Assembly (NCBI RefSeq): GCF_022682305.1
Contig: NZ_CP093530.1
Location: 62,001-126,000, forward strand
Direction of reading: 5' to 3'
Length of the DNA stretch: 64,000 nucleotides
Source: Shinella zoogloeoides
GTDB taxonomy: Bacteria; Pseudomonadota; Alphaproteobacteria; Rhizobiales; Rhizobiaceae
In this document: in pieces, positions 29,243-37,340 of the stretch
How the letters are laid out: the number at the start of each line of letters is the position of its first letter
Position numbering within the stretch: the first letter of the stretch is position 1
Translations under genes and position numbers: made by a program
Notes under the pieces: model-generated
Databases searched by the model: none
What the model was told of the DNA's origin: nothing
What the model saw: the letters and a program-made list of their open reading frames with translations, nothing else

Positions 29243-29410
29243 ATGAAGCTTGTTGGCTTGATCGCCAAGCCTACCATAATCGCAATTCGGTTCTTGGGTG
29301 TTGTGCTGAGAAGATTTATTTTTGCCGTACTTTTCGCGTTGGTGGGCATCTCAGTGGTGTTCAGTGTGATCGGCGTCCTGGCGGTCTGGAACCCGATGGA
29401 GTTGTTCTAG
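29243..29410 (+). CDS. putative small membrane protein, 55 residues
   Basis: ATG 29243 to TAG 29410, reading MKLVGLIAKPTIIAIRFLG, then a basic RR pair and a long hydrophobic helix (FIFAVLFALVGISVVFSVIGVLAVW). The composition fits a single-pass or hairpin membrane miniprotein. The ribosome site is weak (TTAGAG 8 bp before the start). It is isolated between the amidase and the monooxygenase genes, so it remains tentative. Confidence 0.4.
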   Translation: MKLVGLIAKPTIIAIRFLGVVLRRFIFAVLFALVGISVVFSVIGVLAVWNPMELF

Positions 29411-29643
29411 CCGGCTTCTCATTGGACGCTAGTCGCGCCAAGCTTTGATGATGAACACTGTGGGACAAGACACCCTGACGCGCGTTTCGTGCAAAACTTG
29501 TGTGCTCTCGACGCGCTCTCGTGCATCGATGAACCCGACCAATCTGGGAGAAGTGTGCGCGGCCTAAGAGACCTCGGGACGGGCGGTCGACGCCGAAATT
29601 CAATCTAGCCGATGTCATCGGAGTCGATGATCGTTGATTGCGC

Positions 29644-30840
29644 TCAGCTGCGAATATGTTCGGGACGAAACCCGATCCCGATCAGCCGTCCCGTCAGATG
29701 CGGCAGGACCCGGGAGCGTGCGATGAACCGCAGGAAGGCCGGCGGCCGTTTTGGCTGGGACGCGTCGGCCGCGGGACCGCGCTTGCGACGCATCATCAGC
29801 TGGACCTTCTGCGTCGCCTTCGTCGGGAATGCGCGACGCTTCTGAACCGCGGCAAGATGCCCAGAGGAGCACGTCCCGTCCTTCAGCGGCCCGGCAAGGA
29901 TGTTTGCGGCGGCGACGGCGTCCTGCACCGCGAGGTTGACCCCGACGCCGCCGATCGGCGACATCGCGTGGGCGGCATCGCCGATGCAGAGCAGGCCCGG
30001 CTTCCACCAGCGCCTCGCGCGGTCCATGCGAACCCGCAGCAGGTGAACGTCCGGCCAGCCGGCGATCTCCTCGAACCGTTCGAGGGGGAGGGGCGCAACA
30101 GCCGCCAGCCGTTTCCGCAGTTCCGAAAGCCCGTCGCCTTTCACGTCTTCGGAGCGTCCCTTGCCGATGACGAAGCCGATCTGCCAGTAGTCGCCGCGGT
30201 CGATCATGACGAGCCCTTGGGAAGGGCCGGCATGGCCCGTCGGCATCGCCGGATCGTCCGGCCGGCGGGAAACCCGCATCCACAGCACATCGACATTCGA
30301 GCCGAGGTCCTCGATCTCAAGGCCGGCCTCGCGCCGGACGATCGATTCCCGTCCATCGGCACCGACGGTCAACGACGCGCGGATCGTCTTCTCGTTCCCC
30401 TTCTCGATGATCCGGACACCCTGCACCGCACCGTGCTCTTCCACGAGGCCCATGACCTGGCAACCCATGAGAAGGCAAAAGCCGGGATAGGCGGCGGCCT
30501 TGCGGGCGAGGAAGTCGAGAAAATCCCACTGCGGCATGAAGGCAATGAACTTGCAGCGGGTCGGCAGCCGGGAGAAATCGGCGATCTTTGCCGTCCGGCC
30601 GTCGATCTCGGCGTAGAGGGCGGGGGCCTGCTGATGCGGCAGGGCAAGGAATTCGTCGAGCAGCCCGAGTTCGGCCATGACCTCGAGGGTCGAGGGATGG
30701 ATGGTGTCGCCACGGAAATCCCGGAGGAAATCGTCATGCTTTTCGATCACCGTCACGGGAACGCCGGCGCGCGCCAGAAGCAGCCCCAGCATGAGACCGG
30801 CAGGGCCGGCGCCGACAATGCAGCAACTCTGTTGGCTCAA
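29644..30840 (-). CDS. FAD-dependent monooxygenase (aromatic hydroxylase type)
   Basis: About 398 residues from TTG 30840, which has AAGGAG 10 bp before it; a TTG at 30879 is possible. The N-terminal Rossmann motif CCIVGAGPAGLMLGLLLARAG binds FAD, VGADGRESIVRR is the DG motif, and LCIGDAAHAMSPIGGVGVNLAVQDA is the GD motif binding FAD ribityl phosphate. These define the UbiH/p-hydroxybenzoate hydroxylase class. The substrate is unknown. It is 45 bp downstream of the PCuAC-like gene and probably co-transcribed. Confidence 0.85.
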   Translation of the reverse strand: MSQQSCCIVGAGPAGLMLGLLLARAGVPVTVIEKHDDFLRDFRGDTIHPSTLEVMAELGLLDEFLALPHQQAPALYAEIDGRTAKIADFSRLPTRCKFIAFMPQWDFLDFLARKAAAYPGFCLLMGCQVMGLVEEHGAVQGVRIIEKGNEKTIRASLTVGADGRESIVRREAGLEIEDLGSNVDVLWMRVSRRPDDPAMPTGHAGPSQGLVMIDRGDYWQIGFVIGKGRSEDVKGDGLSELRKRLAAVAPLPLERFEEIAGWPDVHLLRVRMDRARRWWKPGLLCIGDAAHAMSPIGGVGVNLAVQDAVAAANILAGPLKDGTCSSGHLAAVQKRRAFPTKATQKVQLMMRRKRGPAADASQPKRPPAFLRFIARSRVLPHLTGRLIGIGFRPEHIRS

Positions 30841-30885
30841 CGGGTGTTTGCTCCTTCTCGACTCTGCTGCCGCCAACAAGACGAT

Positions 30886-31401
30886 TCAACCCGGATCGGC
30901 TTCGACCTGACCGTGATGGTGCCTGACGAGTTCGCCACGGGAGCTGACGATCTTGGCGATCACCTCCAGTTTCGTGCCGTCGTCGAAGGTCAGCGTCAAG
31001 CGGTCGGCCTGGCGCCCCGTCATGTCGGAGACTGGATCCCCAAGAAGGAGCCGAATGCCATTTGGCTGCATTCTCAACTCGGCATGAGCGGGGATCGGAA
31101 CGAAATCCTCGAAGCGGCGCTGCTCGGAAACATCATCGGCGGGTTGTGACGACAGCGTCGAAACCGATCGAAAGGTCTCGCTTGCGACAGACGACAGACG
31201 CATCTCGCCGTCCGTCCCGTTCCAGATCGTGAGGAACCCCTTGGTCTGACCGCTTTGTTGATCCACAACGAGGAGTTCGGCGTGCTCGACCAGCAAGGCG
31301 CGAGGCGGATTATCATGGAGAGACAAATCGTCCGAAGCGCCGGCGGCGAAAGCCGGCAGCGTGGTTGCAAACATTGTCGCAGCGCAGGCGATCATGCGCA
31401 T
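30886..31401 (-). CDS. PCuAC-like periplasmic protein lacking the copper ligands
   Basis: 171 residues with a signal peptide (MRMIACAATMFATTLPAFAAG). The rest has the PCuAC/DUF461 arrangement: LLVEHAELLVVDQQ, FLTIWNGTDGEMRL, VPIPAHAELRMQPNGIRLLLGDP and LTLTFDDGTKLEVIAKI. In true PCuAC the copper site is H-M-X10-M-X21-H-X-M; here the equivalent segment reads SVASETFRSVSTLSS and contains neither the His nor the Met, and GIRLLL replaces the later HLMF. It has a His-His-His near the C-terminus instead. A degenerate or repurposed PCuAC fold is my interpretation. Divergent from the CDF exporter. Confidence 0.6.
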   Translation of the reverse strand: MRMIACAATMFATTLPAFAAGASDDLSLHDNPPRALLVEHAELLVVDQQSGQTKGFLTIWNGTDGEMRLSSVASETFRSVSTLSSQPADDVSEQRRFEDFVPIPAHAELRMQPNGIRLLLGDPVSDMTGRQADRLTLTFDDGTKLEVIAKIVSSRGELVRHHHGQVEADPG

Positions 31402-31585
31402 GGCCCAGGTTCTCCGACTTTTGATCCGGATGTTGTCTTACCAGAATTCTCGCCGGAATAATGACGCACTGTCCTTCACAAATGCGGCATATGGACACCG
31501 GACCATCTACATGGATGATTGACGTTCGCCCGCTACCGCACCAGTTTCCAAGCAGTCGCGATAAAGCTGGTAGCGAGGGCGCAAG

Positions 31586-32515
31586 ATGATGAGCAGCGAG
31601 CCGGGGCATGCGCATTCCGATGGAGATCACGACCACCAACACGGAGCCGAGGTGACGCAATCGAACGAGCGCCGGATCAGGCTCGTGTTCATCCTGACCG
31701 CCGGTTATGCGCTGGTGCAGGCAATTGGTGGCTGGCTTGCAGGTTCTCTTGCGCTGATCGCGGACGCCGGACACATGGTCTCGGATTCGGCAGCCTTGCT
31801 GCTTGCGCTGGTGGCCTATCGTGTGGCGCGCTGGCCGATAGATGCGCAGCGGACCTACGGCTTTCACCGTGTCCGGGTCCTGGCTGCTCTCGCCAATGGC
31901 GCGACCCTGCTGCTGCTTGTCGCATGGATCGCCTGGGAAGCCGTGCAGCGCATCAACCAGCCCGCGGAGATCCTCGCCGGTCCGATGCTCGTTGTCGCGA
32001 CCATCGGTCTCGTCGTGAACCTTATCGGCGCCTATGCGCTGTGGTCCGGCGACAGCGGTGACAGCAACCTGCGCGGCGCGCTCCTTCACGTCGTCGGCGA
32101 CCTTCTCGGATCGGTCGGCGCCATTGCTGCGGCCATCGGCATCATGCTCACCGGATGGAGCATCCTTGACCCATTTCTCTCGGTGCTGGTCGCCGGCCTC
32201 GTCATCCGCTCGGCCTGGGGGTTGGTTTCCGATTCCATCCGCGTGCTCCTGCAGGCCACGCCGAAAGGCATTGTTGCCCATGAAATCGAAGCGGGCCTGC
32301 TGAATCTGCCGGGCATCGCCGAGGCGGGCCACTTCCATGCATGGACCTTGACGGACGAAAGCATCGTCGCGACCGTCCACGTCAGCCCTAAGGAGGGGAT
32401 CGACCCATTGACCCTGCCGTCGGTCGTCGCGTCCTTTCTCAAGGAAGGGCACGGCATCGATCATGTCACGGTCCAGGTGGACCCGCGGGGCGCGCTTCTC
32501 GCCCGGCACGCGTGA
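31586..32515 (+). CDS. cation diffusion facilitator metal exporter (CzcD/ZitB-like)
   Basis: 309 residues with six transmembrane helices, exporting Zn, Co, Cd or a similar divalent ion for protons. A His-rich N-terminus (HAHSDGDHDHQH) precedes helix 1. Metal-site motifs are DAGHMVSD in helix 2 and LHVVGD in helix 5, the paired HxxxD sites that are typical of Zn-type CDF proteins. A C-terminal cytoplasmic domain follows (GHFHAWTLTDESIVATVHVS). The 3' two thirds are duplicated at 5.4-6.0 kb. It is divergent from the PCuAC-like gene and convergent with the DUF882 gene, the two stops being 13 bp apart. Confidence 0.93.
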   Translation: MMSSEPGHAHSDGDHDHQHGAEVTQSNERRIRLVFILTAGYALVQAIGGWLAGSLALIADAGHMVSDSAALLLALVAYRVARWPIDAQRTYGFHRVRVLAALANGATLLLLVAWIAWEAVQRINQPAEILAGPMLVVATIGLVVNLIGAYALWSGDSGDSNLRGALLHVVGDLLGSVGAIAAAIGIMLTGWSILDPFLSVLVAGLVIRSAWGLVSDSIRVLLQATPKGIVAHEIEAGLLNLPGIAEAGHFHAWTLTDESIVATVHVSPKEGIDPLTLPSVVASFLKEGHGIDHVTVQVDPRGALLARHA

Positions 32516-32570
32516 TCGTGCCCTTCAATCAGCCGTCTGATCCGAAGCGGTCTAGGTTGAAGGTGCTCGA
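31925..32570 (+). repeat. long direct repeat, copy 2 (source locus)
   Basis: Intact context of the segment repeated at 5416-6061: the last ~197 codons of the CDF gene, the junction and the last ~14 codons of the convergent DUF882 gene. Because both genes are complete here, this is the parental copy. Confidence 0.9.
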
Positions 32571-33848
32571 CGCATCAAGTGCCCGTGTTGTTTGCGAACC
32601 GCGTCGCGTATCGTCGACGCTTGCGACGGCACGCCGCAGGCTAGCCGGAAGCGTCAGCCGTTGAAGCGCCTCGGCCGGTGCAAGCGCCCAATCGAGCATC
32701 GCCTTGTCGGAAACCGTCCATGCGCTTGCCTGGTGAAGGTCAAGAAGGCCGGATTCGGCGACAGCGGGCTGGCGCAATACCCGCCCCGTGATGCCGAGGC
32801 CTCCCATGGCCTTGAACGTTGAGGAGGGAATGAAAGCGGAGGTGTTTACACTCACAACGCGTTCGATTTCAGCTGCTCGAAACGTGGGGAGCGGAGCGCT
32901 GATGGTCGCCAGGTCGAAGAACGCCGGTTGTTCGACGGTCATTTCGCCCGCGGCCTGCATCTCGAGCGCCTTTTCCGCGCGGCTTTTGCGTGTCGGCAGC
33001 AACGCGGTCACGAGACTGTTCGGCGAGGTGTCATCTTCGGACAGTGCAGCGCCGGCGGAGCTCGCGGCCATGATCGATTTCGAGCCGACGCGTCGCTTGT
33101 AGTCCGCCATGGCCACGTTGTAGCCGGGCAGGGGGCGACCATCGGCGGGAACGTGCAGTGTCTTGCCGTTCGGGAAGATGCGCACAAGCTCTTGACGCGA
33201 CATCCGTGGCCAGGCGCGCACATTGCCGACATCGAGATGCACGAAGGGCGAGCCCGATTTCGGATAGTAGCCGACGCCGCCAACCTGCATTTGCATGGCG
33301 GTGGCCCTGAGCTTTGCCAGCTTCACGCCAGGGATGAAGAAGTCCATCGCCTTGCCGAGCGTGTGCTGGCTGTTCTTGGCGACGCCCGAACTGCGCGAAC
33401 GACCGCGCAGCATATTGTTGGTGGCGGGGGAGCGGTAGGCGGAGACGATGTGGATGTAATCCTTCGCGCCGCTGCGCTGATAGACTTCCCAGACGAGGTC
33501 GAGCAGGCGAGGGTCCATGCGAGCAGGTTCGTTCCGGCGCCAGTCGCGCAGGAAGCGGTTGACCTGCGCGAGACCCTTCGGGTCGAACCTGCCGTCGCGC
33601 TTGAAGGTGATCGTCGCCCGCTCGCCGGTGTGGGTGAAGAACAGTTTCAGCGATCGATCTTCCGCGGCAGCCGTGGCAGCGGTCAGTGCGACGACAGAGG
33701 CGGCGGCGGCCGTGATGGTGGAGGCTTGCGCAACCCAGCGCGCAATCGTCTCGATTCCCTTGTCGGCAGCAGCGTGGAACAGGCGCGCCAGAAACGCAGT
33801 CACAGGATACTCAGACACAGCAGTTCCGATCCAAACGAGATACTTCAC
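32529..33848 (-). CDS. DUF882 / peptidase M15-like periplasmic protein
   Basis: 439 residues starting at GTG 33848. A hydrophobic segment near residues 40-62 (STITAAAASVVALTAATAAAE) is the membrane anchor or signal. The DUF882 domain follows: LKLFFTHTGERATITFKRDG, LNRFLRDWRR-like pattern, IHIVSAYRSPATNNMLRG, SQHTLGKAMDFFIPG and SPFVHLDVG. The last two carry the H-x6-D and the later H of the M15 zinc peptidases (YcbK-like), so a murein peptidase activity is plausible. The C-terminal ~180 residues are low-complexity and unassigned. Its 3' tail is part of the duplicated segment. Confidence 0.85.
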   Translation of the reverse strand: MKYLVWIGTAVSEYPVTAFLARLFHAAADKGIETIARWVAQASTITAAAASVVALTAATAAAEDRSLKLFFTHTGERATITFKRDGRFDPKGLAQVNRFLRDWRRNEPARMDPRLLDLVWEVYQRSGAKDYIHIVSAYRSPATNNMLRGRSRSSGVAKNSQHTLGKAMDFFIPGVKLAKLRATAMQMQVGGVGYYPKSGSPFVHLDVGNVRAWPRMSRQELVRIFPNGKTLHVPADGRPLPGYNVAMADYKRRVGSKSIMAASSAGAALSEDDTSPNSLVTALLPTRKSRAEKALEMQAAGEMTVEQPAFFDLATISAPLPTFRAAEIERVVSVNTSAFIPSSTFKAMGGLGITGRVLRQPAVAESGLLDLHQASAWTVSDKAMLDWALAPAEALQRLTLPASLRRAVASVDDTRRGSQTTRALDASSTFNLDRFGSDG

Positions 33849-33930
33849 GGGGCGGCAGAGACGTCTCGCCGCAGATTGCTGGCGAGGATTATGGTCAACA
33901 AAGATTTAAGAAGCCGTTGATGCCTGGTGG

Positions 33931-35001
33931 TCATCGCTTGGCCCCTTGACGGTGTTGCCGGCGGACAATCTCCTCGACGATGCGCTCGGCATCCGGCCCG
34001 GCACCCATGACGAGAGCGGATGCCCTGTTTCGTTGCCACGGCCGGCCCACGAAGTAGAGCCCAGGCACAGCGGAAACGCCGTTGGTGTGCGAGAACGCAC
34101 GATCCGGTCCTACGGCCGACGGAATCTCCACCCAACCCGTCTCATCGCGATAGCCGGTCGCCCAGATTACCGTTCGCACGGTGGCGGAGCTGCCGTCGGA
34201 AAACGTGGCCGTCTCGCCTGAGGCGGCGACAAGGCGTGGCACAAGCCGAACACCTGCCTGCGCCAGGTGTTTGTCGCCTTGCCCTCGGTCGGGAAAGGCA
34301 TCGGCAGCGCGCACCTTGCGGCCGATCCATGACTCCGGCGAGGCGTTCAGAATGCCGAGCAAGCGGAGCCACCACCAGATCGACTTCCCGAACAGCCCTT
34401 CGGGGAACAGTTTTCGAGGCTTGCCGTGGGAAAGCATCACAGGTTGCAGGGTCCGGCATTCAAGTGCGATGTCACGACCGCTTGCGCCGTCTCCAACGAC
34501 GAGGACCGGTCCATCGGGCACACCCGCAGGGTTCTGATAGGTTTGCGGCGTCAACTGCAGCACCTCAGATCCGAAGCCGCTAGAGATGGACGGGACTATC
34601 GGTTTCTGAAAACCCCCGGTCGCGACAATCACTTCACTCGCTTCGATTTTCTCGCCCGAGTCCGTTTCTGCGAGGAAGACCCGGTTCGCACGCGACAAGC
34701 GCGCGACCCGTGTTCCCGATCGCACCGGCAGGCTGAAACGCGCGGCGTAGTCTTCCAGGTAGACAGCAAACTCGTCGCGGCTCGGATATTGCTCCCGGTT
34801 GCCGGCAAGGGGCAGGCCTGGAAGGGCGCTGAACTGGCGTGGAGTGAACAGGGTCAGCGAAGCGTAGCGGCTGCGCCAGCTGTCGCCGACGCGCGGATGG
34901 GCGTCGACGATCAGGAAAGGCAGACCGGCCCTGCGCAGGTAGTACCCTGCGGCAAGGCCAGCCTGGCCGGCTCCGATGACAAGCACCTGCCGCGCCGTCA
35001 C
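33931..35001 (-). CDS. flavin-containing monooxygenase-like NAD(P)-binding protein (CzcO-like)
   Basis: 356 residues with two Rossmann motifs: VLVIGAGQAGLAAGYYLRRAG for FAD and GPVLVVGDGASGRDIALEC for NAD(P). Further typical pieces are GDSWRSRYASLTLFTPR and VIWATGYRDETGWVEIP. The family includes CzcO, annotated beside heavy-metal genes, and flavin monooxygenases, and no substrate is inferred. The GTG start (35001) overlaps the stop of the L,D-transpeptidase gene as GTGA, so the two genes form an operon. Confidence 0.82.
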   Translation of the reverse strand: MTARQVLVIGAGQAGLAAGYYLRRAGLPFLIVDAHPRVGDSWRSRYASLTLFTPRQFSALPGLPLAGNREQYPSRDEFAVYLEDYAARFSLPVRSGTRVARLSRANRVFLAETDSGEKIEASEVIVATGGFQKPIVPSISSGFGSEVLQLTPQTYQNPAGVPDGPVLVVGDGASGRDIALECRTLQPVMLSHGKPRKLFPEGLFGKSIWWWLRLLGILNASPESWIGRKVRAADAFPDRGQGDKHLAQAGVRLVPRLVAASGETATFSDGSSATVRTVIWATGYRDETGWVEIPSAVGPDRAFSHTNGVSAVPGLYFVGRPWQRNRASALVMGAGPDAERIVEEIVRRQHRQGAKR

Positions 35002-35627
35002 GAAACCACCACGACGCGTGTTCCTACCGGGACGCGCTCATAGAGGTCTTCGACGTGACCGTTGACCATCCGTATGCAACCATTCGAAACCGCCTTGCCG
35101 ATCGTCCAGGGCTCGGTCGTGCCATGGATGCGATAGAGGGTGTCTCTGCCGTCTCGAAACAAATAGAGAGCCCTCGAGCCCAGCGGGTTCTTCGGCCCGC
35201 CGGGAACGCCGTCGGCATAGCGTGCATATTTCTTCGGATCACGCCGTATCATGTTGTCGGTCGGGCGCCAGCTTGGCCATTTCGCCTTCCGGCCGACAGT
35301 CGCCGTGCCGGAGAACGCCAGGCCCGCGCGCCCGACACCTACGCCATAGCGGCGGGCAAGGCCCCCTTCTTCGATGAGATAGAGAAAGCGATCCCTCGGT
35401 ACGACGATGATGGTACCGGCCGTCTCCGGATAGGGAGATGTCACCAGTTGCGGCAGAAATCTCTCATCGATGTCGATCGTGCGTTTCCTGCCTTGCGCGA
35501 AGGCGAGCGCGGGTGAGGCAAGGAGAGCGACGGCGGCAAGGCCGAAGGTCCGTCGATCCAGAACCGGGGAAGCCGGCCGCTCCGCTGTTGGGGATTGTTC
35601 GGTATCGTGGTTTGAAAGTCGTCTCAT
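34998..35627 (-). CDS. L,D-transpeptidase, YkuD/ErfK family
   Basis: 209 residues. MRRLSNHD (35627) has AAGGAA in front. A Tat-like signal RRTFGLAAVALLASPALAFA precedes the YkuD domain, whose active site is HGTTEPWTIGKAVSNGCIRM with catalytic His and Cys. The enzyme forms 3-3 crosslinks in peptidoglycan or attaches envelope proteins. It resembles the second YkuD-type enzyme at 50.3-51.0 kb, with the same GVGVGRAG and LYLF..GRDTLYR blocks. Coupled to the CzcO-like gene. Confidence 0.9.
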   Translation of the reverse strand: MRRLSNHDTEQSPTAERPASPVLDRRTFGLAAVALLASPALAFAQGRKRTIDIDERFLPQLVTSPYPETAGTIIVVPRDRFLYLIEEGGLARRYGVGVGRAGLAFSGTATVGRKAKWPSWRPTDNMIRRDPKKYARYADGVPGGPKNPLGSRALYLFRDGRDTLYRIHGTTEPWTIGKAVSNGCIRMVNGHVEDLYERVPVGTRVVVVS

Positions 35628-35768
35628 GGAAGTGTTCCTTGGCACGGGCAGGGGTCGCTTGGCGGTCTGCAATCGGCTTTGAAATGGGAATGGTGGGTGA
35701 GCGGCCGAGCGTATGCCGCGGTCGCGTCACCGGAGACCGCATCGCGCACGCGTGCGTCCCCGGTTGGT

Positions 35769-36077
35769 TCAAGCCGAGCGAGGGGGAGGCAGAATCAGCC
35801 GGGCTGGAACTGACGATTGCGTGTCGAAAGCTTGATTGGGGCGAATCCGGCGGACCGGTGCGGCCACCGGCCAGAACCACGCGACCAGCCAGCTGCAGGC
35901 TTCGTGACAGGTCTCTAGGCTCGCCGGATGGTCAAGCTCTGAATCATCAGTGTCTATCGCCAAAAGGCTCACGCTGCTCTGTAACGGGTCGGACAGCGCG
36001 TGGCTGCGCGCCGCCACCGACGCCGCGGTGCTTGCTCCGACGACGAGCGACATAAGGAAGACAATGATCAACTTCAT
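35769..36077 (-). CDS. small secreted protein of unknown function
   Basis: 102 residues from MKLIIVFLMSL (36077), with an upstream alternative at 36092. A signal peptide ending in ASTAAS is clear. The mature part has CHEACSWLVAWFWP, a Cys/Trp-rich patch, and a Pro/Arg-rich tail. I do not recognise a family. It lies upstream of the L,D-transpeptidase on the same strand, separated by about 140 bp. Confidence 0.4.
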   Translation of the reverse strand: MKLIIVFLMSLVVGASTAASVAARSHALSDPLQSSVSLLAIDTDDSELDHPASLETCHEACSWLVAWFWPVAAPVRRIRPNQAFDTQSSVPARLILPPPRSA

Positions 36078-36324
36078 GAGGGCGCGGTGCATGTGCGTAA
36101 TGCCCGGATCGCTGCATTTTCGAAGACCTATCTCACGGCATTATGCTTAACAGGCGATTACCGGTGTGTGCAGCGTGGAGGCGAAATTCCTGCCTTCGCG
36201 CACGACCCGTTGAAATCGCAAGTGATTTTGATCCCGCGCGTTTGATGTCATGACATCGGCAGGTGCCAATCACGATGGCATCCCGCGTTCGGCGTTTTGC
36301 GGCGGGTCGCACTCGGCAAAGGTT

Positions 36325-37254
36325 CTACATACTGACCGCTGTCTCGATAGTGCCGACCTTGATGCCGATGTCGTTGCGGGCGTCGTGCAGCGCGGCAATA
36401 AGCGTCTCGGCCCTTGTGGATTTAAGTCGATCCTTGCTCGTGAGGATGAGGGCGCGGAACGGGATCGCAGGGATGAAGGGGCGAGCGACAAGGCCACGGC
36501 TCTCAAACTGGCTGGCCTTGTAGGTCATTGCATTGGCGATGCCGATTCCGACGCCCTCCAGGGCCAGATTGCAGACGACCTCGGAATATTGCGTTTCGAC
36601 GACAGTGCGGGTTTGCAGTTGCGCCTCTTCAAGGGTCCGTTCAATCCGTCTGCGCACCGTGTCGTCCGGAGACAGCGCGATGAACGGTTCGCCCTCCAAG
36701 TCCGCGGGCGTTACGTTTTCCCTTCCTGCCAGCCGATGACTGGCCGCCATGACGCAAACGGCCGGCGCGGACATGAAGGGTTGCACGGAGACGCGAGACG
36801 TGTCGATTTCGTCGGCGGTAAGACCGACATCCGCCTGGCCGGAAGCGACCATATCGCGCACGGCATTCGAGCCGGCAATCAGAAGTGTGACATGGCCGGT
36901 TCGGTCCCTGCTGCGATAGCGTTGGATAGCCTTCGGCGCGAACGAAAGCCCGAGCGCAGGGTAACATGCCAGGCGGAGTCCGCTGGCGCCGAACTCCCGG
37001 ATCATCGCCGCACGCGCGCGCAGCTGGTCCATCCCGATGAAAGCCCGCTCGACCTCCTCGTGCAAGGCAATTGCCTCTGGCGTTGGTACGAGCCTGCCGC
37101 CGACCTGGCGGAATAGGGTCAGTCGCGTCGAGCGGGCAAGGCGGGCAACCGCCCGGCTGACGGCCGGCTGGCTGATGCCCAGGAACTCAGCGGCTCGCGA
37201 TGTGCTTCCCATACGCATCACCGCGTCGAAGGCCTCGAGTTCTCCCAGGTGCAT
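36325..37254 (-). CDS. LysR-family transcriptional regulator
   Basis: 309 residues from MHLGELEAF (37254). The winged HTH is FDAVMRMGSTSRAAEFLGISQPAVSRAVARLARSTRLTLFRQVGGRLVPT, split here only in quoting; the remainder is the LysR substrate-binding domain (VTLLIAGSNAVRDMVASG, VGLTADEID, EGVGIGIANAMTY). It is divergent from the metC-like gene with only 86 bp between starts, so it almost certainly controls that gene and the following transporter. A palindrome in the intergenic gap is the likely operator. Confidence 0.9.
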   Translation of the reverse strand: MHLGELEAFDAVMRMGSTSRAAEFLGISQPAVSRAVARLARSTRLTLFRQVGGRLVPTPEAIALHEEVERAFIGMDQLRARAAMIREFGASGLRLACYPALGLSFAPKAIQRYRSRDRTGHVTLLIAGSNAVRDMVASGQADVGLTADEIDTSRVSVQPFMSAPAVCVMAASHRLAGRENVTPADLEGEPFIALSPDDTVRRRIERTLEEAQLQTRTVVETQYSEVVCNLALEGVGIGIANAMTYKASQFESRGLVARPFIPAIPFRALILTSKDRLKSTRAETLIAALHDARNDIGIKVGTIETAVSM

Positions 37255-37292
37255 TATAACATCCGCGCATAAAGTGCCTATGGCTGAGACAT

Positions 37293-37312
37293 TATCGCAC
37301 ATAGTGGCGATA
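37293..37312. promoter_or_regulatory. palindrome in LysR-metC divergent promoter, likely LysR operator
   Basis: TATCGC-N8-GCGATA with perfect 6-bp arms, centred between the LysR start (37254) and the metC-like start (37341). Position and symmetry suit a LysR-type recognition site. Confidence 0.55.
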
Positions 37313-37340
37313 CGCTATATCTCGTTCAGGGAGTTTAGCC

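Noticed and set aside
29638..31149. 503-codon plus-strand frame opposite the monooxygenase
   Set aside because: Antisense shadow; the minus-strand FAD motifs are decisive.
31515..31560. TTGACG upstream of the CDF gene as a MerR promoter
   Set aside because: The following bases do not form the dyad and no -10 is in place.
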